64,000 nucleotides of DNA, from contig NZ_JAJALK010000015.1 in assembly GCF_020523825.1 (NCBI RefSeq), forward strand, positions 62,001 to 126,000, given 5' to 3'. Of this stretch, positions 1-11,100 are shown one piece after another. A program made the translations under genes and the position numbers. The notes beneath the pieces were generated by a model. It was not told where the DNA came from. It did no database searches and saw only the letters and a program-made list of their open reading frames with translations. This stretch comes from Methylobacterium brachiatum. GTDB taxonomy: Bacteria; Pseudomonadota; Alphaproteobacteria; Rhizobiales; Beijerinckiaceae. The stretch's first letter is position 1. Each line of letters starts with the position of its first letter.

Positions 1-571
1 AGGTCACCTCGTGCGGCCCGGTCGCCTCGGCCTTGGCGACGGTCTGGTAATAGGCGGCGTAGAACGGGCTGTTGGCCTTCAGCACGCCGTAGGACCAGAC
101 CACGTCCTCGGGGGTGATCGGCTTCCCGTCATGCCAGCGGGCATTCTCGCGCAGGCGGTACGACACCGAGCCGAGATCGGGGGCGACCCGCACCGCCTCG
201 GCCAGCAGGCCGTAGGAGGTGAACGGCTCGTCCGAGGATTCGGTCATGAGCGTATCGTAGAGCTGCAGCACGCCGCCCTCGAGATCGCCCTTCAGGCCGG
301 AGACGATCATGTTGAAGTTGTCGAACCCGCCCTGCATGCCCAGCCGGACGAGGCCGCCCTTGGGCGCGGCCGGGTCGGCATAGTCGAAATGCTTGAAGCC
401 CGGGCCGTATTTCGGCTCGCCCATCAACGTGATGGCGTGGGTCCACTGGCCGGTGGCAGCCGGGATCGTCGCCTCCGTGGCGGCCGCGCTCGCGGCCGGT
501 TCCTGCGCGCGGGCGGGGGCGAACTGGAGGCAGGCGATGCAGAGCGTGGCGGCGAGGAGGCGTCCAGTCAC
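1..571 (-). CDS. YejA-like peptide ABC transporter substrate-binding protein (N-terminal part)
   Basis: Periplasmic solute-binding protein (SBP_bac_5 family) for an oligopeptide-type ABC importer. Only the first 190 codons are present; the gene runs off the window. The frame starts at a GTG at 571; the ATG at 588 is out of frame and hits a stop after six codons. Residues 1-23 form a signal peptide ending ARAQ. The stretch MGEPKYGPGFKHFDYADP followed by APKGG is typical of YejA-type proteins, and the later RENARWHDGKPITPEDVVWS is the usual family-5 binding-protein motif. Partner permeases (YejB/E-like) would lie outside the window, so transport of peptides is family inference. Confidence 0.85.
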   Translation of the reverse strand, partial: MTGRLLAATLCIACLQFAPARAQEPAASAAATEATIPAATGQWTHAITLMGEPKYGPGFKHFDYADPAAPKGGLVRLGMQGGFDNFNMIVSGLKGDLEGGVLQLYDTLMTESSDEPFTSYGLLAEAVRVAPDLGSVSYRLRENARWHDGKPITPEDVVWSYGVLKANSPFYAAYYQTVAKAEATGPHEVT

Positions 572-739
572 AGGCAGGCTATCTCCATGTCGGCGCACCG
601 TACGGTGCGGGCATTGGGGTGTCCGAAGGGTCTTAGGCCGGGCGTGGCCCGGGCGTCGAGGTCACATGTTGCCGGTCGGTGCGCGAACGCGGCGTGACGC
701 CCGGCACGGGGCTTCTTGAAGCGGGCCGGATCCGCGCCA

Positions 740-766
740 TTCCCTCCCCCGCGGAGGAGGAGGGAA
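740..766 (-). terminator. possible hairpin terminator after the MoxR cluster
   Basis: Eight-base inverted repeat TTCCCTCC/GGAGGGAA about 70 nt past the stop of the gene ending at 835. There is no T-run, so it may be only a stabilising hairpin. Confidence 0.3.
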
Positions 767-834
767 AGCGTCGCGGCTGTTGGATGCGGGTGAGCCCAGA
801 ACGCTCCTCGCCGAGCCCCCCAACTCGGAAAAAC

Positions 835-2919
835 TCAAGCCGCACGCCCGCGGCGTCCCTCGACCAGCCACATGGCGAGCACGGCCGCCGCGAGGGCCGC
901 CAGGGCGGCGAGGCCCAGCGCCAGCGGGTAGACCTCGACGCCGCGGATGTTGGCGCTGTCGCTCGGGCGGAAACCGATCCAGTCGCCGCCGGCCAGCCGG
1001 CCGCTGCGCACGGTGGCGAGGCGCGGCACCTGGGTGGTGCCGCCGGCATCCGCGACCCGGCGGATCGAGCCGCCGGAGCCCTCCGCCACCGCCTTCAGGC
1101 GCTCGGTGTCGCTGAACACGTCGGCGAGCTCGCGCGGATTGGCCGGGCCGACGCTGACGAAGGCCACGAGGTTGCCCGAGCGCAGGGTGTGCAGCCCGAG
1201 GGTCTCCGCGTCGAAGGTGGCGGTGAACAGGCCGGGCTCGCCGGGCTTGAGGGTGAGCGTCGTCACCTTGCCGGTCGGGCCGGTGACGGTGACCGGCTCG
1301 ACCTGCTCGGCCATGGTCTGGCGCTCGACCCGGACCTCCCGGCCGCGGCCGGTGGTCTGCGCGCGCAGGGCCTCCTCCTCGAGGGCCGGCTCCTTCATCA
1401 GCCAGTGCGCCAGGCGGCGCAGCAGATCGAGATAGGGGCCGCCCTCCTGGTAGCCCCGCGCCCAGAGCCAGGCATGGTCGGACAGGAGCAGCGCGACGCG
1501 GCCTTTGTCCTCCCGGGACAGGGCGAGCAGCGGCAGCCCTTCCGCGCCGGACAGGATCGGCTGGATGCCGGGCCGGGTGCGGGCCTGGACGATGCGCAGC
1601 CAGTCGCCCCAGGCGGGCGGGTTGGCGTCCGAGCCCGGCAGGTCGCGGGTGACCGGGTGGCGCTGGCCCACCTGGGTCGGCGTCGCCTTGTAGGGACGCT
1701 CGACCACGCGCCCGTCCGGGTCGCCCGGCAGGATGCCGGCCAGCCGCGTGCGGGCGAGGCTCGCCGGCCCGGCATATTCGGGGCCGGCGGCGACGAGCAG
1801 CGCCCCGCCCTCGCGGACGTAACGGACGATGTTGTCGAAATAGGCCTGCGGCAGCACGCTCTGGTTGGCGTAGCGGTCGAAGATGATCAGATCGAAGTCC
1901 TTGATCTTCTGGACGAACAGCTCGCGGGTCGGGAACGCGATCAGCGACAATTCGGAGATCGGCGTGCCGTCCTGCTTCTCGGGCGGGCGCAGGATGGTGA
2001 AATGCACGAGGTCGACGTTGGCGTCGGACTTCAGGAGGTTGCGCCAGGTCCGCTCGCCCTGGTGCGGCTCGCCGGAGACCAGCAGCACCCGCAGCTTCTC
2101 GCGGATGCCCTCGATCGGCAGCACCGCGCGGTTGTTGACCGTGGTGAGCTCGCCCGGCAGCGGCTCGACCTCGATCTCGACGACGTTCGGGCCGCCATGC
2201 TCGATCCGGGTGGTCAGCGCGAACGGCTTGTCGGTGGCCACGTCGCGCCGGCCGATCTCCTCGCCGTCACGGCGGATGGTGACGACGGCGTGGCCGGTGC
2301 CGCCGCGCTCCATCACCTCGGCGCGGATCGTGAGATCCTTGCCGACGATGCCGAAGCGGGGCGCCTCCAGGAGCTTGATCTGCCGGTCGCGCTCGTCCGG
2401 ATGGCCGGTGACCAGGACGTGGAGCGGCGCCTTGATGCCGAGCTGGGCCATCGCGGCCGGGATGTCGTGGACCACGCCGTCGGTGAGCATCACGATGCCG
2501 GCGAGCCGCTCGGGCGGCACGTCGGCCAACGCCTGGCCCAGCGCCGTGAACAGCTTGGTGCCGTCGTCGCCGTCCTTGGCGTCGGGCACGTCGATGAAGC
2601 GCGGCTCGATATTGGTGAGCGCGCCGAAGCGGCGCTGCAGCTCGGCCCGCACCGCGTCGGTCATCTGCGGCCGGTCGCCGAGCGCCTGCGAGCCGGAGCG
2701 ATCGACCACGATCGCCGCGATGTCCTTCACGGGCTCGCGATCCTCGCGCACCAGAGCGGGGTTGGCGAGGGCCGCCAGAACCAGGGCGAGCACCAGGGCG
2801 CGCAGCAGCGCCGTCCGGCCCCGGGCCACGAAGGCGAGCAGAGCCAGGACGACAACGATCAGCCCGAGGGCGGCCAGGACCGGCCAGGGGAGGAGGGGGG
2901 TGAAGCTGAGGCTCAGCAT
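835..2919 (-). CDS. membrane protein with VWA-like and glutamine-amidotransferase-like regions
   Basis: A 694-residue membrane protein, last gene of the MoxR cluster. Two membrane segments lie at about residues 8-33 and 38-57. A von Willebrand A-like region follows with a MIDAS-type DRSGS motif near residue 75 and a VMLTDG strand, then a long extracytoplasmic part of glutamine-amidotransferase-like type, and a final membrane helix near residues 665-690. I chose the ATG at 2919 because GGAGG sits 10 nt upstream; a TTG nine bases earlier would put the SD too close. It is separated from the upstream gene by a palindromic repeat. In related clusters such proteins accompany MoxR/VWA envelope or stress functions, but the exact role is unknown. 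Confidence 0.75.
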   Translation of the reverse strand: MLSLSFTPLLPWPVLAALGLIVVVLALLAFVARGRTALLRALVLALVLAALANPALVREDREPVKDIAAIVVDRSGSQALGDRPQMTDAVRAELQRRFGALTNIEPRFIDVPDAKDGDDGTKLFTALGQALADVPPERLAGIVMLTDGVVHDIPAAMAQLGIKAPLHVLVTGHPDERDRQIKLLEAPRFGIVGKDLTIRAEVMERGGTGHAVVTIRRDGEEIGRRDVATDKPFALTTRIEHGGPNVVEIEVEPLPGELTTVNNRAVLPIEGIREKLRVLLVSGEPHQGERTWRNLLKSDANVDLVHFTILRPPEKQDGTPISELSLIAFPTRELFVQKIKDFDLIIFDRYANQSVLPQAYFDNIVRYVREGGALLVAAGPEYAGPASLARTRLAGILPGDPDGRVVERPYKATPTQVGQRHPVTRDLPGSDANPPAWGDWLRIVQARTRPGIQPILSGAEGLPLLALSREDKGRVALLLSDHAWLWARGYQEGGPYLDLLRRLAHWLMKEPALEEEALRAQTTGRGREVRVERQTMAEQVEPVTVTGPTGKVTTLTLKPGEPGLFTATFDAETLGLHTLRSGNLVAFVSVGPANPRELADVFSDTERLKAVAEGSGGSIRRVADAGGTTQVPRLATVRSGRLAGGDWIGFRPSDSANIRGVEVYPLALGLAALAALAAAVLAMWLVEGRRGRAA

Positions 2920-2970
2920 GGCGTGCAAGCCTCCAAGATGCGCGTGCGGGTGGCCGTCAGCCCATCAAAC

Positions 2971-3084
2971 CCCCTCATCCTGAGGTGCCGCGTCAGCGGC
3001 CTCGAAGGAGGGCTCCAGGGATCGCCGAGCCGGCCGGAGGGCTCCTTCGAGGCGCCCGCTGCGCGGCCGCACCTCAGGATGAGG
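2971..3084. repeat. palindromic intergenic repeat, CCTCATCCTGAGGTGC type, copy 1
   Basis: About 114 bp bounded by inverted arms CCCCTCATCCTGAGGTGC and its complement, with inner arms GCCTCGAAGGAG/CTCCTTCGAGGC. A near-identical element lies at 47359-47474 and a degraded one at 17766-17845. It sits between two co-directional genes of the MoxR cluster and could fold into a long hairpin in the transcript. Confidence 0.85.
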
Positions 3085-3130
3085 GGATCTGTTGGGAGCA
3101 AGCGTTGCCCGGGAAACGTGTCGATGCCTA

Positions 3131-5950
3131 TCACTGTCCCAGCCGCTCCAGCAGCGCGGGCACGTGGACCTGGTCCGCCTTGTAGTTTCCGGTCAGCGTG
3201 TAGATCACGATGTTCACGCCGCCCCGGAAGGCCATCTCGCGCTGGCGCTGGTCGCCGCCGACCACCGGGTAGAGCGGCTCGCCCCGGCGGCCCACCGCCC
3301 AGGCGGCGGCGAGGTCGTTGCCGGTGATGATGATCGGGCTGACGCCGTCGCCGGCCCGGGCCGGGCGGCGCTCGGCGCCCTCCGCGGCGGGGGGCAGGGC
3401 CTCGACCCAGGTCTGCCCCGTGGCGTAGCGGCCGGGGAAGCTGTCGACCAGGTAGAAGGCCTTGGTCAGCACGTGGTCCAGGGGCACCGGCTCCAGCTCC
3501 GGCACTTCGAGGGTCGCCAGCATCTTGCGCAGGTAGGCCGCCTCGGGGGAGGGCGGGCCGCCCGGGCGGGCGGTGAGCGCGTCGCGGGTGTCGAACAGGA
3601 CCGTGCCGCCGTTGCGCATGAACGCGTCGATCTTGCGGATCGCCGTCTCCGAGGGCTGGGGCCGGGACGGCGCGATCGGCCAGTAGATCAGCGGGTAAAA
3701 GGCGAGCTCGTCCTTGGCCGGGTCGATCCCGGCGGGCTCGCCCGGTTCGAGGGCGGTGCGCGAGGCGAGCATCTGGGTCAGGCCGGTCAGCCCGGTCCGG
3801 CTGGCCTCGTCCACGGCGGCGTCGCCGGTGATCACGTAGGCAAGCCGTGTGACCAGGGCCGATTCGATGCCGTTCGGCCGGTTGGGCGCGGGCTCCTCGG
3901 CGCGCAGGGGCTGCGCCGGCAGGGCGGCGAACAGCAGGAGGCCCGCGACGGCCAGCGCCGCCGGGCGTCCGCGCAGGCGGCTCGCCCAGGCGGATCGGCG
4001 CAAGAAGCCGCCGAGCCACAGGCCCGCCAGGGTGTCGAGGGCGAGCAGCAGCAGCGCCAGGGTGAACAGGGTCGGGCGCAGGTCCAGGGTCTCGGCTCCG
4101 GCGAGGCTTCCGATCCGGGCGCCCTCGAGCGCCGCGGTGTCGAGGGGTTTCAGGCGGTCGTCGGGCTTCAGGGCGTTGACGCTGATGCCGCCATCGGCCG
4201 GCCCGTAGAAGCCCGGCGGGTGCTCGGCATTCCCCCGGTCGGCATAGTCGGCCGCCACCGCGGTGGCGGAGGCGGGGGGCGAGCCGAGGGCGCCGAACCC
4301 GTCCAGCGTCGCCCGGGGGGCGAGCACCACGGCGGATGCGCGATTGGCCTCGCCCGCGGGCGGCGCCGAAGTCCCGGCCAGTCCGACGACGCGCCGGAGC
4401 ATGTCGATGAACAGGCCCGAGAGCGGCAGGTTCGACCAGGTCGTGTCTGCGGTGACGTGGAACAGCACCAGCGTGCCCTGGCCGCGCTTCTGCGCGGTGA
4501 CGATCGGCGTGCCGTCCTGCAGGGAGGCCCAGGTCCGATTCGGTAGATCGCCGTCCGGCTCGGCCAGGATCTGGCGGCGCACGCCAATATCGGCCGGCGG
4601 GGTCAGGCCGGCGAAGGGGCTCTCGGGCGGGAACGGTGCCAGGGTCTTGGGGCTGTCCCAGGACAGGGTGCCGCCCAGCGTCCGGTTGCCCCGGCGCAGG
4701 CGGACCGGCACCAGCGGGTCGTTGCCGGCGGCGAGCCGCGGCCCGGCGAAGCGCAGCAGCATGCCGCCGGCCTTCACGAAACTCTCGACCCGGGCGGTGG
4801 TCCGCTCGTCCAGCGCGCCGACATCGGCCAGCACCAGCACCGAGACCTGGTTGTCGAGGAGCTGGTTGATCGACTCCGCCGTCCCCTTGGCGCCGCGCGC
4901 CTCCTGCACGTCCGCGAAGGGCTGGAGCGCCCGGGCGAGGTAATAGGTCGGCGCCAGCAGGGGCTGGGCCTGGTCGAGGGTGCCGCCGAAGACGAGGCCG
5001 ACCCGGCGGCGCTTGCCGCGCTCGTCCTGGAGCACCACGGCCCCGGCCGAGCGCTCGCCCGCGATCTCCAGGCGGCTGATGCTGTTGCGCAGCTCCACGG
5101 GCATCTCGAAGGCGGCCGTGGCCTCGGTGGCGTCGCCCGCGAAGGCGAAATCGCGCTCGGCGAGCGGCAGGCCCTTCTGGTCGAGGGCCCGGATCACACC
5201 GGTGTCGCGCCCATTGGGCGCCGCCCGCTGCGCCCGGGTCGTGAGGGTGCCGCCGGACTCGGTGGCGGTCAGCGCCAGGGCCGGCGGCCTGTCGGCGCGC
5301 AGCACGGTCAGGGCGGCGCCGCTGCCGCCGACAAGGTCGGCCAGGCCCTTGGCGAAGCGCTCGTCGCTGGCGCCAGCGACGCCGTCGCTGATCCAGACGA
5401 GGCCGGCGCCGCGGTTCTTCTCCAGGAACGCGCCGATGCTGGCCAGATGCGCGTCGCGGGTCGGCACGATCGGGCGCGGTGCCAGGGCGCGCAGGCGCTC
5501 CAGGGCGGCGGCCGGGGTCTTCGCCTCGAAGGCCGCGGCCGGCTCGGCGAGGCCGATCACCGCCACGGGCCGTCCGTCCCGGGCCGCGCCCTCGATCGCG
5601 TCGGTGGCGACCCGCAGCCGGTCGCGCCAATCGTGGGCGGCCGGGAAGCCGTTGTCTAGGAGGACGAGGAGCGCGCTGCGCCCGCCGCCGGCCCCGACGC
5701 CGCCGGGGTTCCAGACCGGGCCGGCCACGGCGAGGATCAGGGCGGCGGCGATCAGCAGGCGCAGGAGCAGCAGCCAGGGCGGGGTGCGCGCCGGCGTCTG
5801 CCGCTGCGGGATCAGGTCGGCGACGAGCTTGAGCGGCGGAAACGCGATCCGGCGCGGGCGCGGCGGGGTCACCCGCAGCAGGAACCACAGGGCCGGCAAG
5901 CCGATCAGGGCGGCGAGCGCCAGGGGCGCCGCGAAGGTCAGACCTAGCAT
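3131..5950 (-). CDS. BatA N-terminal / DUF4159 membrane protein
   Basis: A 939-residue protein. Residues 1-80 match the BatA/aerotolerance N-terminal domain (two membrane helices around a positively charged loop, with PRRIAFPPLKLV). Residues about 90-220 are VWA-like but lack a clean DxSxS motif. Two further hydrophobic segments lie near residues 635-690, and the last about 240 residues are the DUF4159 domain (start NRPNGIESALVTRLAYVI). It lies 7 bp downstream of the DUF58 gene in the order MoxR-DUF58-DUF4159-VWA/GATase, a conserved alphaproteobacterial arrangement. Family knowledge suggests a MoxR-linked envelope or stress complex; substrate unknown. Confidence 0.85.
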   Translation of the reverse strand: MLGLTFAAPLALAALIGLPALWFLLRVTPPRPRRIAFPPLKLVADLIPQRQTPARTPPWLLLLRLLIAAALILAVAGPVWNPGGVGAGGGRSALLVLLDNGFPAAHDWRDRLRVATDAIEGAARDGRPVAVIGLAEPAAAFEAKTPAAALERLRALAPRPIVPTRDAHLASIGAFLEKNRGAGLVWISDGVAGASDERFAKGLADLVGGSGAALTVLRADRPPALALTATESGGTLTTRAQRAAPNGRDTGVIRALDQKGLPLAERDFAFAGDATEATAAFEMPVELRNSISRLEIAGERSAGAVVLQDERGKRRRVGLVFGGTLDQAQPLLAPTYYLARALQPFADVQEARGAKGTAESINQLLDNQVSVLVLADVGALDERTTARVESFVKAGGMLLRFAGPRLAAGNDPLVPVRLRRGNRTLGGTLSWDSPKTLAPFPPESPFAGLTPPADIGVRRQILAEPDGDLPNRTWASLQDGTPIVTAQKRGQGTLVLFHVTADTTWSNLPLSGLFIDMLRRVVGLAGTSAPPAGEANRASAVVLAPRATLDGFGALGSPPASATAVAADYADRGNAEHPPGFYGPADGGISVNALKPDDRLKPLDTAALEGARIGSLAGAETLDLRPTLFTLALLLLALDTLAGLWLGGFLRRSAWASRLRGRPAALAVAGLLLFAALPAQPLRAEEPAPNRPNGIESALVTRLAYVITGDAAVDEASRTGLTGLTQMLASRTALEPGEPAGIDPAKDELAFYPLIYWPIAPSRPQPSETAIRKIDAFMRNGGTVLFDTRDALTARPGGPPSPEAAYLRKMLATLEVPELEPVPLDHVLTKAFYLVDSFPGRYATGQTWVEALPPAAEGAERRPARAGDGVSPIIITGNDLAAAWAVGRRGEPLYPVVGGDQRQREMAFRGGVNIVIYTLTGNYKADQVHVPALLERLGQ

Positions 5951-5957
5951 GGCGGCC

Positions 5958-6869
5958 TCACTCCGGGCCGCGCGCGGCGATCAGCGTGGCGAGCCGCAGG
6001 GCCGCCTCGCTCGCCGGGCGGTCGGTGCGGTGGATGGTGAGCGTCCAGCCCTGCTGGCGGGCGATTCCCTGCAAGGCGGCGCGGTGCTCGGCGATGCGGG
6101 CGCGGTAGCGGTCGCCCCAGGCGCCGGCATCGCCGATGTCGAGGCTGAGCCCGCCTTCGAGGTCGTGCAGCACGGCCTGGCCTGTGAACGGGAAGGTCTC
6201 CTCGATCGGATCGACCACCATCAGCAGATGGCCGCGGCTGCCCCGCCCGGCGAGGCTTTGCACGGCGGTCGCGATCCGGTCGGGATCGGCGAGGAAGTCG
6301 CCGATCAGCACCACCTCGTCGAACCGGGCCGGGCTCGCCCGGGGCGGCAGGTCCTGCGCCAATCCGGCCTTGTCGGCGACCAGCGCCTGGATCATCCGCT
6401 CGACGATGCCCCGCGAGGCGGTGGCCCGGGTGAGACCCAGGAGCCCGACCCGCTCGCCGCCCTCGACGAAGGCATCGGCGAGCGCCAGCCCGAGGACCAG
6501 GGCCCGCTCGACCTTGGAGGCCGAGGCCAGGTCCGACGCGAACCCCATCGAGGCGGAGCGGTCGATCCAGAGCCAGATGTTGTGGGCGGCCTCCCATTCG
6601 CGCTCGCGCACGTAGAGCCGGTCGTCCCGGGCGGAGCGGCGCCAGTCGACCCGCGCGGCGGCCTCGCCGGTGACGAAGGGGCGGAACTGCCAGAAACTCT
6701 CGCCCGGCCCGGCCCGGCGCCGGCCGTGCAGGCCATGGGCCAGCAGGCTCGAAACCCGCCGCGCCTCCAGGACGAGGCGGGGCATTTTTTCGGATAGGGC
6801 GGTCGCGCCCTCGCTCTCGCGCCTGCCGGGCGTGCGCCGTTCGGAGCCGAGGGCGTGTGTCCCGACCAA
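5958..6869 (-). CDS. DUF58 domain protein
   Basis: A 303-residue soluble protein of the DUF58 family (VWA-related), usually encoded next to a MoxR ATPase and thought to be its client or partner. The region GESFWQFRPFVTGEAAARVD followed by WRRSARDD is the family signature near residues 58-83, and LWIDRSASMGF gives a D-x-S-x-S metal-site motif. The start is taken as TTG at 6869, three bases after the MoxR stop; an ATG at 6785 would remove a basic N-terminus that relatives usually have. Close spacing implies one transcript with MoxR. Confidence 0.88.
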   Translation of the reverse strand: MVGTHALGSERRTPGRRESEGATALSEKMPRLVLEARRVSSLLAHGLHGRRRAGPGESFWQFRPFVTGEAAARVDWRRSARDDRLYVREREWEAAHNIWLWIDRSASMGFASDLASASKVERALVLGLALADAFVEGGERVGLLGLTRATASRGIVERMIQALVADKAGLAQDLPPRASPARFDEVVLIGDFLADPDRIATAVQSLAGRGSRGHLLMVVDPIEETFPFTGQAVLHDLEGGLSLDIGDAGAWGDRYRARIAEHRAALQGIARQQGWTLTIHRTDRPASEAALRLATLIAARGPE

Positions 6870-6871
6870 GG

Positions 6872-7876
<1,005 letters not shown>

Positions 7877-8167
7877 GCGGTTGTCCGTCTCCTGTCCGGG
7901 GCTCCGGAGAACCCCGTCGGTCATCCGGCCAATGTGGGGCCGTTCGCACCGGGCTGGCAAGGTCGGGATCGCCGCACGCGGTTTCGACGCCCGGAACCCC
8001 GGGGTTTCACGCCGCCGCGCGGCGGCCCCGCGACACGGCCCTTGGCGCGGGCCGGCCGGACCATTAGGAAGGCGCGCGAGCCGGGGCGGCCGGCTGAACC
8101 TCCTGATGTCTCTCGCGGATTGCGGCGTAGGCAGCACAGCGGGCCTCCCGCGTATCCGGTACACACC

Positions 8168-11100
8168 ATGCGCCTTCGAGATGTGTTCGTCGCCGGGCCC
8201 GCGCGGTCCCTCACGCGCCCGCTGGCCCGGCGCCTGAAGCGGCGGCGGACGAACGAGCCCCGCCAGGCGGATCTCGTGGCGGCCGTGAAGGCCTCCGGCC
8301 TGTTCGATCCGGCCTGGTACGCCAGGCGCTATCCCGACGTGGTCGGCGAGGGGATCGACCCGGTCGTCCACTACGCGGTCCATGGCGGGCGCGAGGGCCG
8401 CTGGCCGTCGCCCTTGTTCCACGGCGACCGCTATCTCGACGCCGTCCCGGGCCTGCGCGCCGAGGGCGTGAACCCGCTGATCCACTATGTCGAGCGCGGC
8501 GCCGATGCCGGCATCGCCCCAAACCCGCTGTTCGACCCCGACTGGTACGCGGAGCGCTATCTCGGCGGTGCCGACGCCCGCGCCCGGGCGTTCTTCCACT
8601 TCGTGAAGAGCCCCGACACCGACCCGTCGCCGCTGTTCGATTCCGCCTGGTACCGGTCGCGCTACCCGGATGCCCGGGAAGCGGGCGGCATCGCGCTGGC
8701 GCATTACTACGAGACCGGCCGGAAGCAGGGCTACCTGCGCAATCCCGAGGAATTCGCCGGGCTGTCGCGGCATGTCGACCTGATCCGCCGCTCCGGGATC
8801 TTCGACGCCGAGTTCTATCGCGGGCGCTGCCCCGAAGCCGAGACCAGCGGGCTCGAGCCCCTGGAGCATTACGTGATGGCCGGCGGCTATCGCCGCTACG
8901 CCCCGCATCCCCTGTTCGATCCCGACTGGTATGCGGCGCAATCGGCGGCGGTGCGCGCCGACAGCCTCAACCCGCTGGTGCATTTCCTGGAGCACGGCGC
9001 CCGCGAGGGGCTGGATCCCGGCCCCTGGTTCGACACGCGCTGGTACACGAAGACCTACCTCGCCGACGACGAGACCGAGGCGAACCCGCTCGCGCATTTC
9101 CTGGCCGACAACGGCCGGCGCACGAGCCCGTCGCCGCGCTTCGACGCGCCCTGGTACCTCGCCCGCTACCCGAAGGTCGCCGCGCTCGGCCTCAATCCCC
9201 TGGTCGACTACGTCACGACCGGGCTGGAGGCGGGGCGCCTGACCCGCCGGGTCGCCGGCGCCGCGGTGCCCGAGGCCGCGGATGCCCGCCTGTCCTGCCT
9301 GAAGCGGGAGCCGCGCCGGCACGGCCGCACGGCCCTGTTCATCACCCACGCGCCGGAGGGGCGCATCCGCGGCCATGTCGAGCCCTACCTGCGGGCGTTT
9401 GCCGAGAACGGCATCGACATCGTGCTGATCGTCGCGGCCGACCAGCACAAGACCGTGGTGCCGGAGGCGATCCTGAACCTGTGCGCCTCGGCCTACCTGC
9501 GCGAGAACACGGGCTTCGATTTCGCGGCCTGGGCGCATGTCCTCCTGGAGGACGACGACCTGCTCGATTCCGAGACCCTGTATCTCGCCAACGACAGCCT
9601 GGTCGGGCCCCTCGACAGCGGCGACTTCGCCGGGCTGCTGGCGAAGATCGAGTCCTACCCGGAGGCGGTGATCGGGCTCGCCGACAACTTCTACTACAGT
9701 CACCACCTGCAGAGCTTCTTCCTTGCCCTGAAGAAGCGCTGCCTGTCCTCCTACGCGTTTAACCACTTCATCCAGTCGGTGGCGAACTGGCCGGACAAGA
9801 ACAGCGTCATCACCGAGTACGAGCTGACCTTCTCCGGGCGGATGCGGGCTGCCGGGCTCGGGATGCGCAGCCTGTTCTCGGCCCAGAACAAGCACATGAC
9901 GCTAGTCAACGACCCGCGCAACAACCGCACCCTTTTCGACTGGGAGAACATGCTCAGCCAGGGCTTCCCGTTCGTGAAGCGCTCGCTTCTGGGCGAGCAC
10001 GCCGCGATCGGCGGCGCGGCGGTGCGCCCGGCGATCGAGGAGCGCGGCTTCGACCTCGACCGGCTCGACCAGACCTTCACCTATCCCGGCCCCAAGATCT
10101 GGGCCGACCTGCGCAGGCCCCAGGCACCGGAGCGGCCGCTGCGGGTCTCCTACGTCTCGCCGATGAACTACGCCAACGGGCTGGGCGTCGCGGCGCGCAG
10201 CTACGTGCGGGCGCTGCACCGGGCGCCCTTCGCCTTGAACGTGCATCCGATGGAGCGGTCGTTCCACGTCCATGCCCGGGTCGGGCCGGGCTGGCAGGCC
10301 CGGACCTTCTCGGGGGCGCCGGACGTCGCCCTGGTGCATTTCAACGGCGACAGCTGGCACTCGCTGATGAGCGCGCGGCAGCTCGACATCGCCGCGAGCG
10401 CCCGGCTCAAGATCGGGCTGTTCGTCTGGGAGACCTCGCACGTGCCCGGGGGCTGGCTGCCCACCGTGGACGGCCTCGACGCGATCTGGGCGCCCACCGA
10501 GTTCTGCGCCGCGATCTTCCGCCAGATCACCGACATCCCGGTCGATGTCGTGCCCTACGTGGTCGAGAACGAGCCCGGCGAGCCGGCGAGCGCGGCCGCC
10601 AAGGCCAACCTGCGCAAGACGTTCTCCATCGACCCGGCCAAGAAGATCATTCTCTACGCCTTCGACGGGTCGAGCTACCTCGCCCGCAAGAACCCGCACG
10701 CGCTGATCCGGGCGTTCCGGGCCGCGGGGCTGGCGCAATCCGGCTGGCAGCTCGTGCTCAAGACCAAGCACGTGTTCGACCTGCCCGACGAGGGCAAGAA
10801 GCTGCTCGACCTCGTCGGCAAGACCGGCGACGTGGTGATGGTCGACCAGCCGCTCTCCCAGAACGAGCTCGGCGCCCTGTTCGAGCTCTGCGCGGTCTAC
10901 GCCTCGTCACATTCCTCGGAAGGCTTCGGCCTGACGATCGCCGAGGCGATGGAGATGGGCAAGGTCGTGGTCGCCACCGATTACGGCGGCAGCCGCGACT
11001 TCCTCGACGCCACCTGCGGCTTCCCGGTGAAGGCCGAGATCGCCGCCCTGGACCAGACCTATGGGCCGTATCTGCGCGGCGCCGAATGGGGCCAGGTGGA

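Noticed and set aside
679..6797. Very long plus-strand frames over the MoxR cluster
   Set aside because: They are antisense shadows in GC-rich DNA: low-complexity Arg/Ala/Gly content and no motifs, while the minus-strand frames contain known domains.
6785..6869. Later ATG start for the DUF58 protein
   Set aside because: An earlier TTG just after the MoxR stop preserves the N-terminal extension seen in relatives; left as an alternative.
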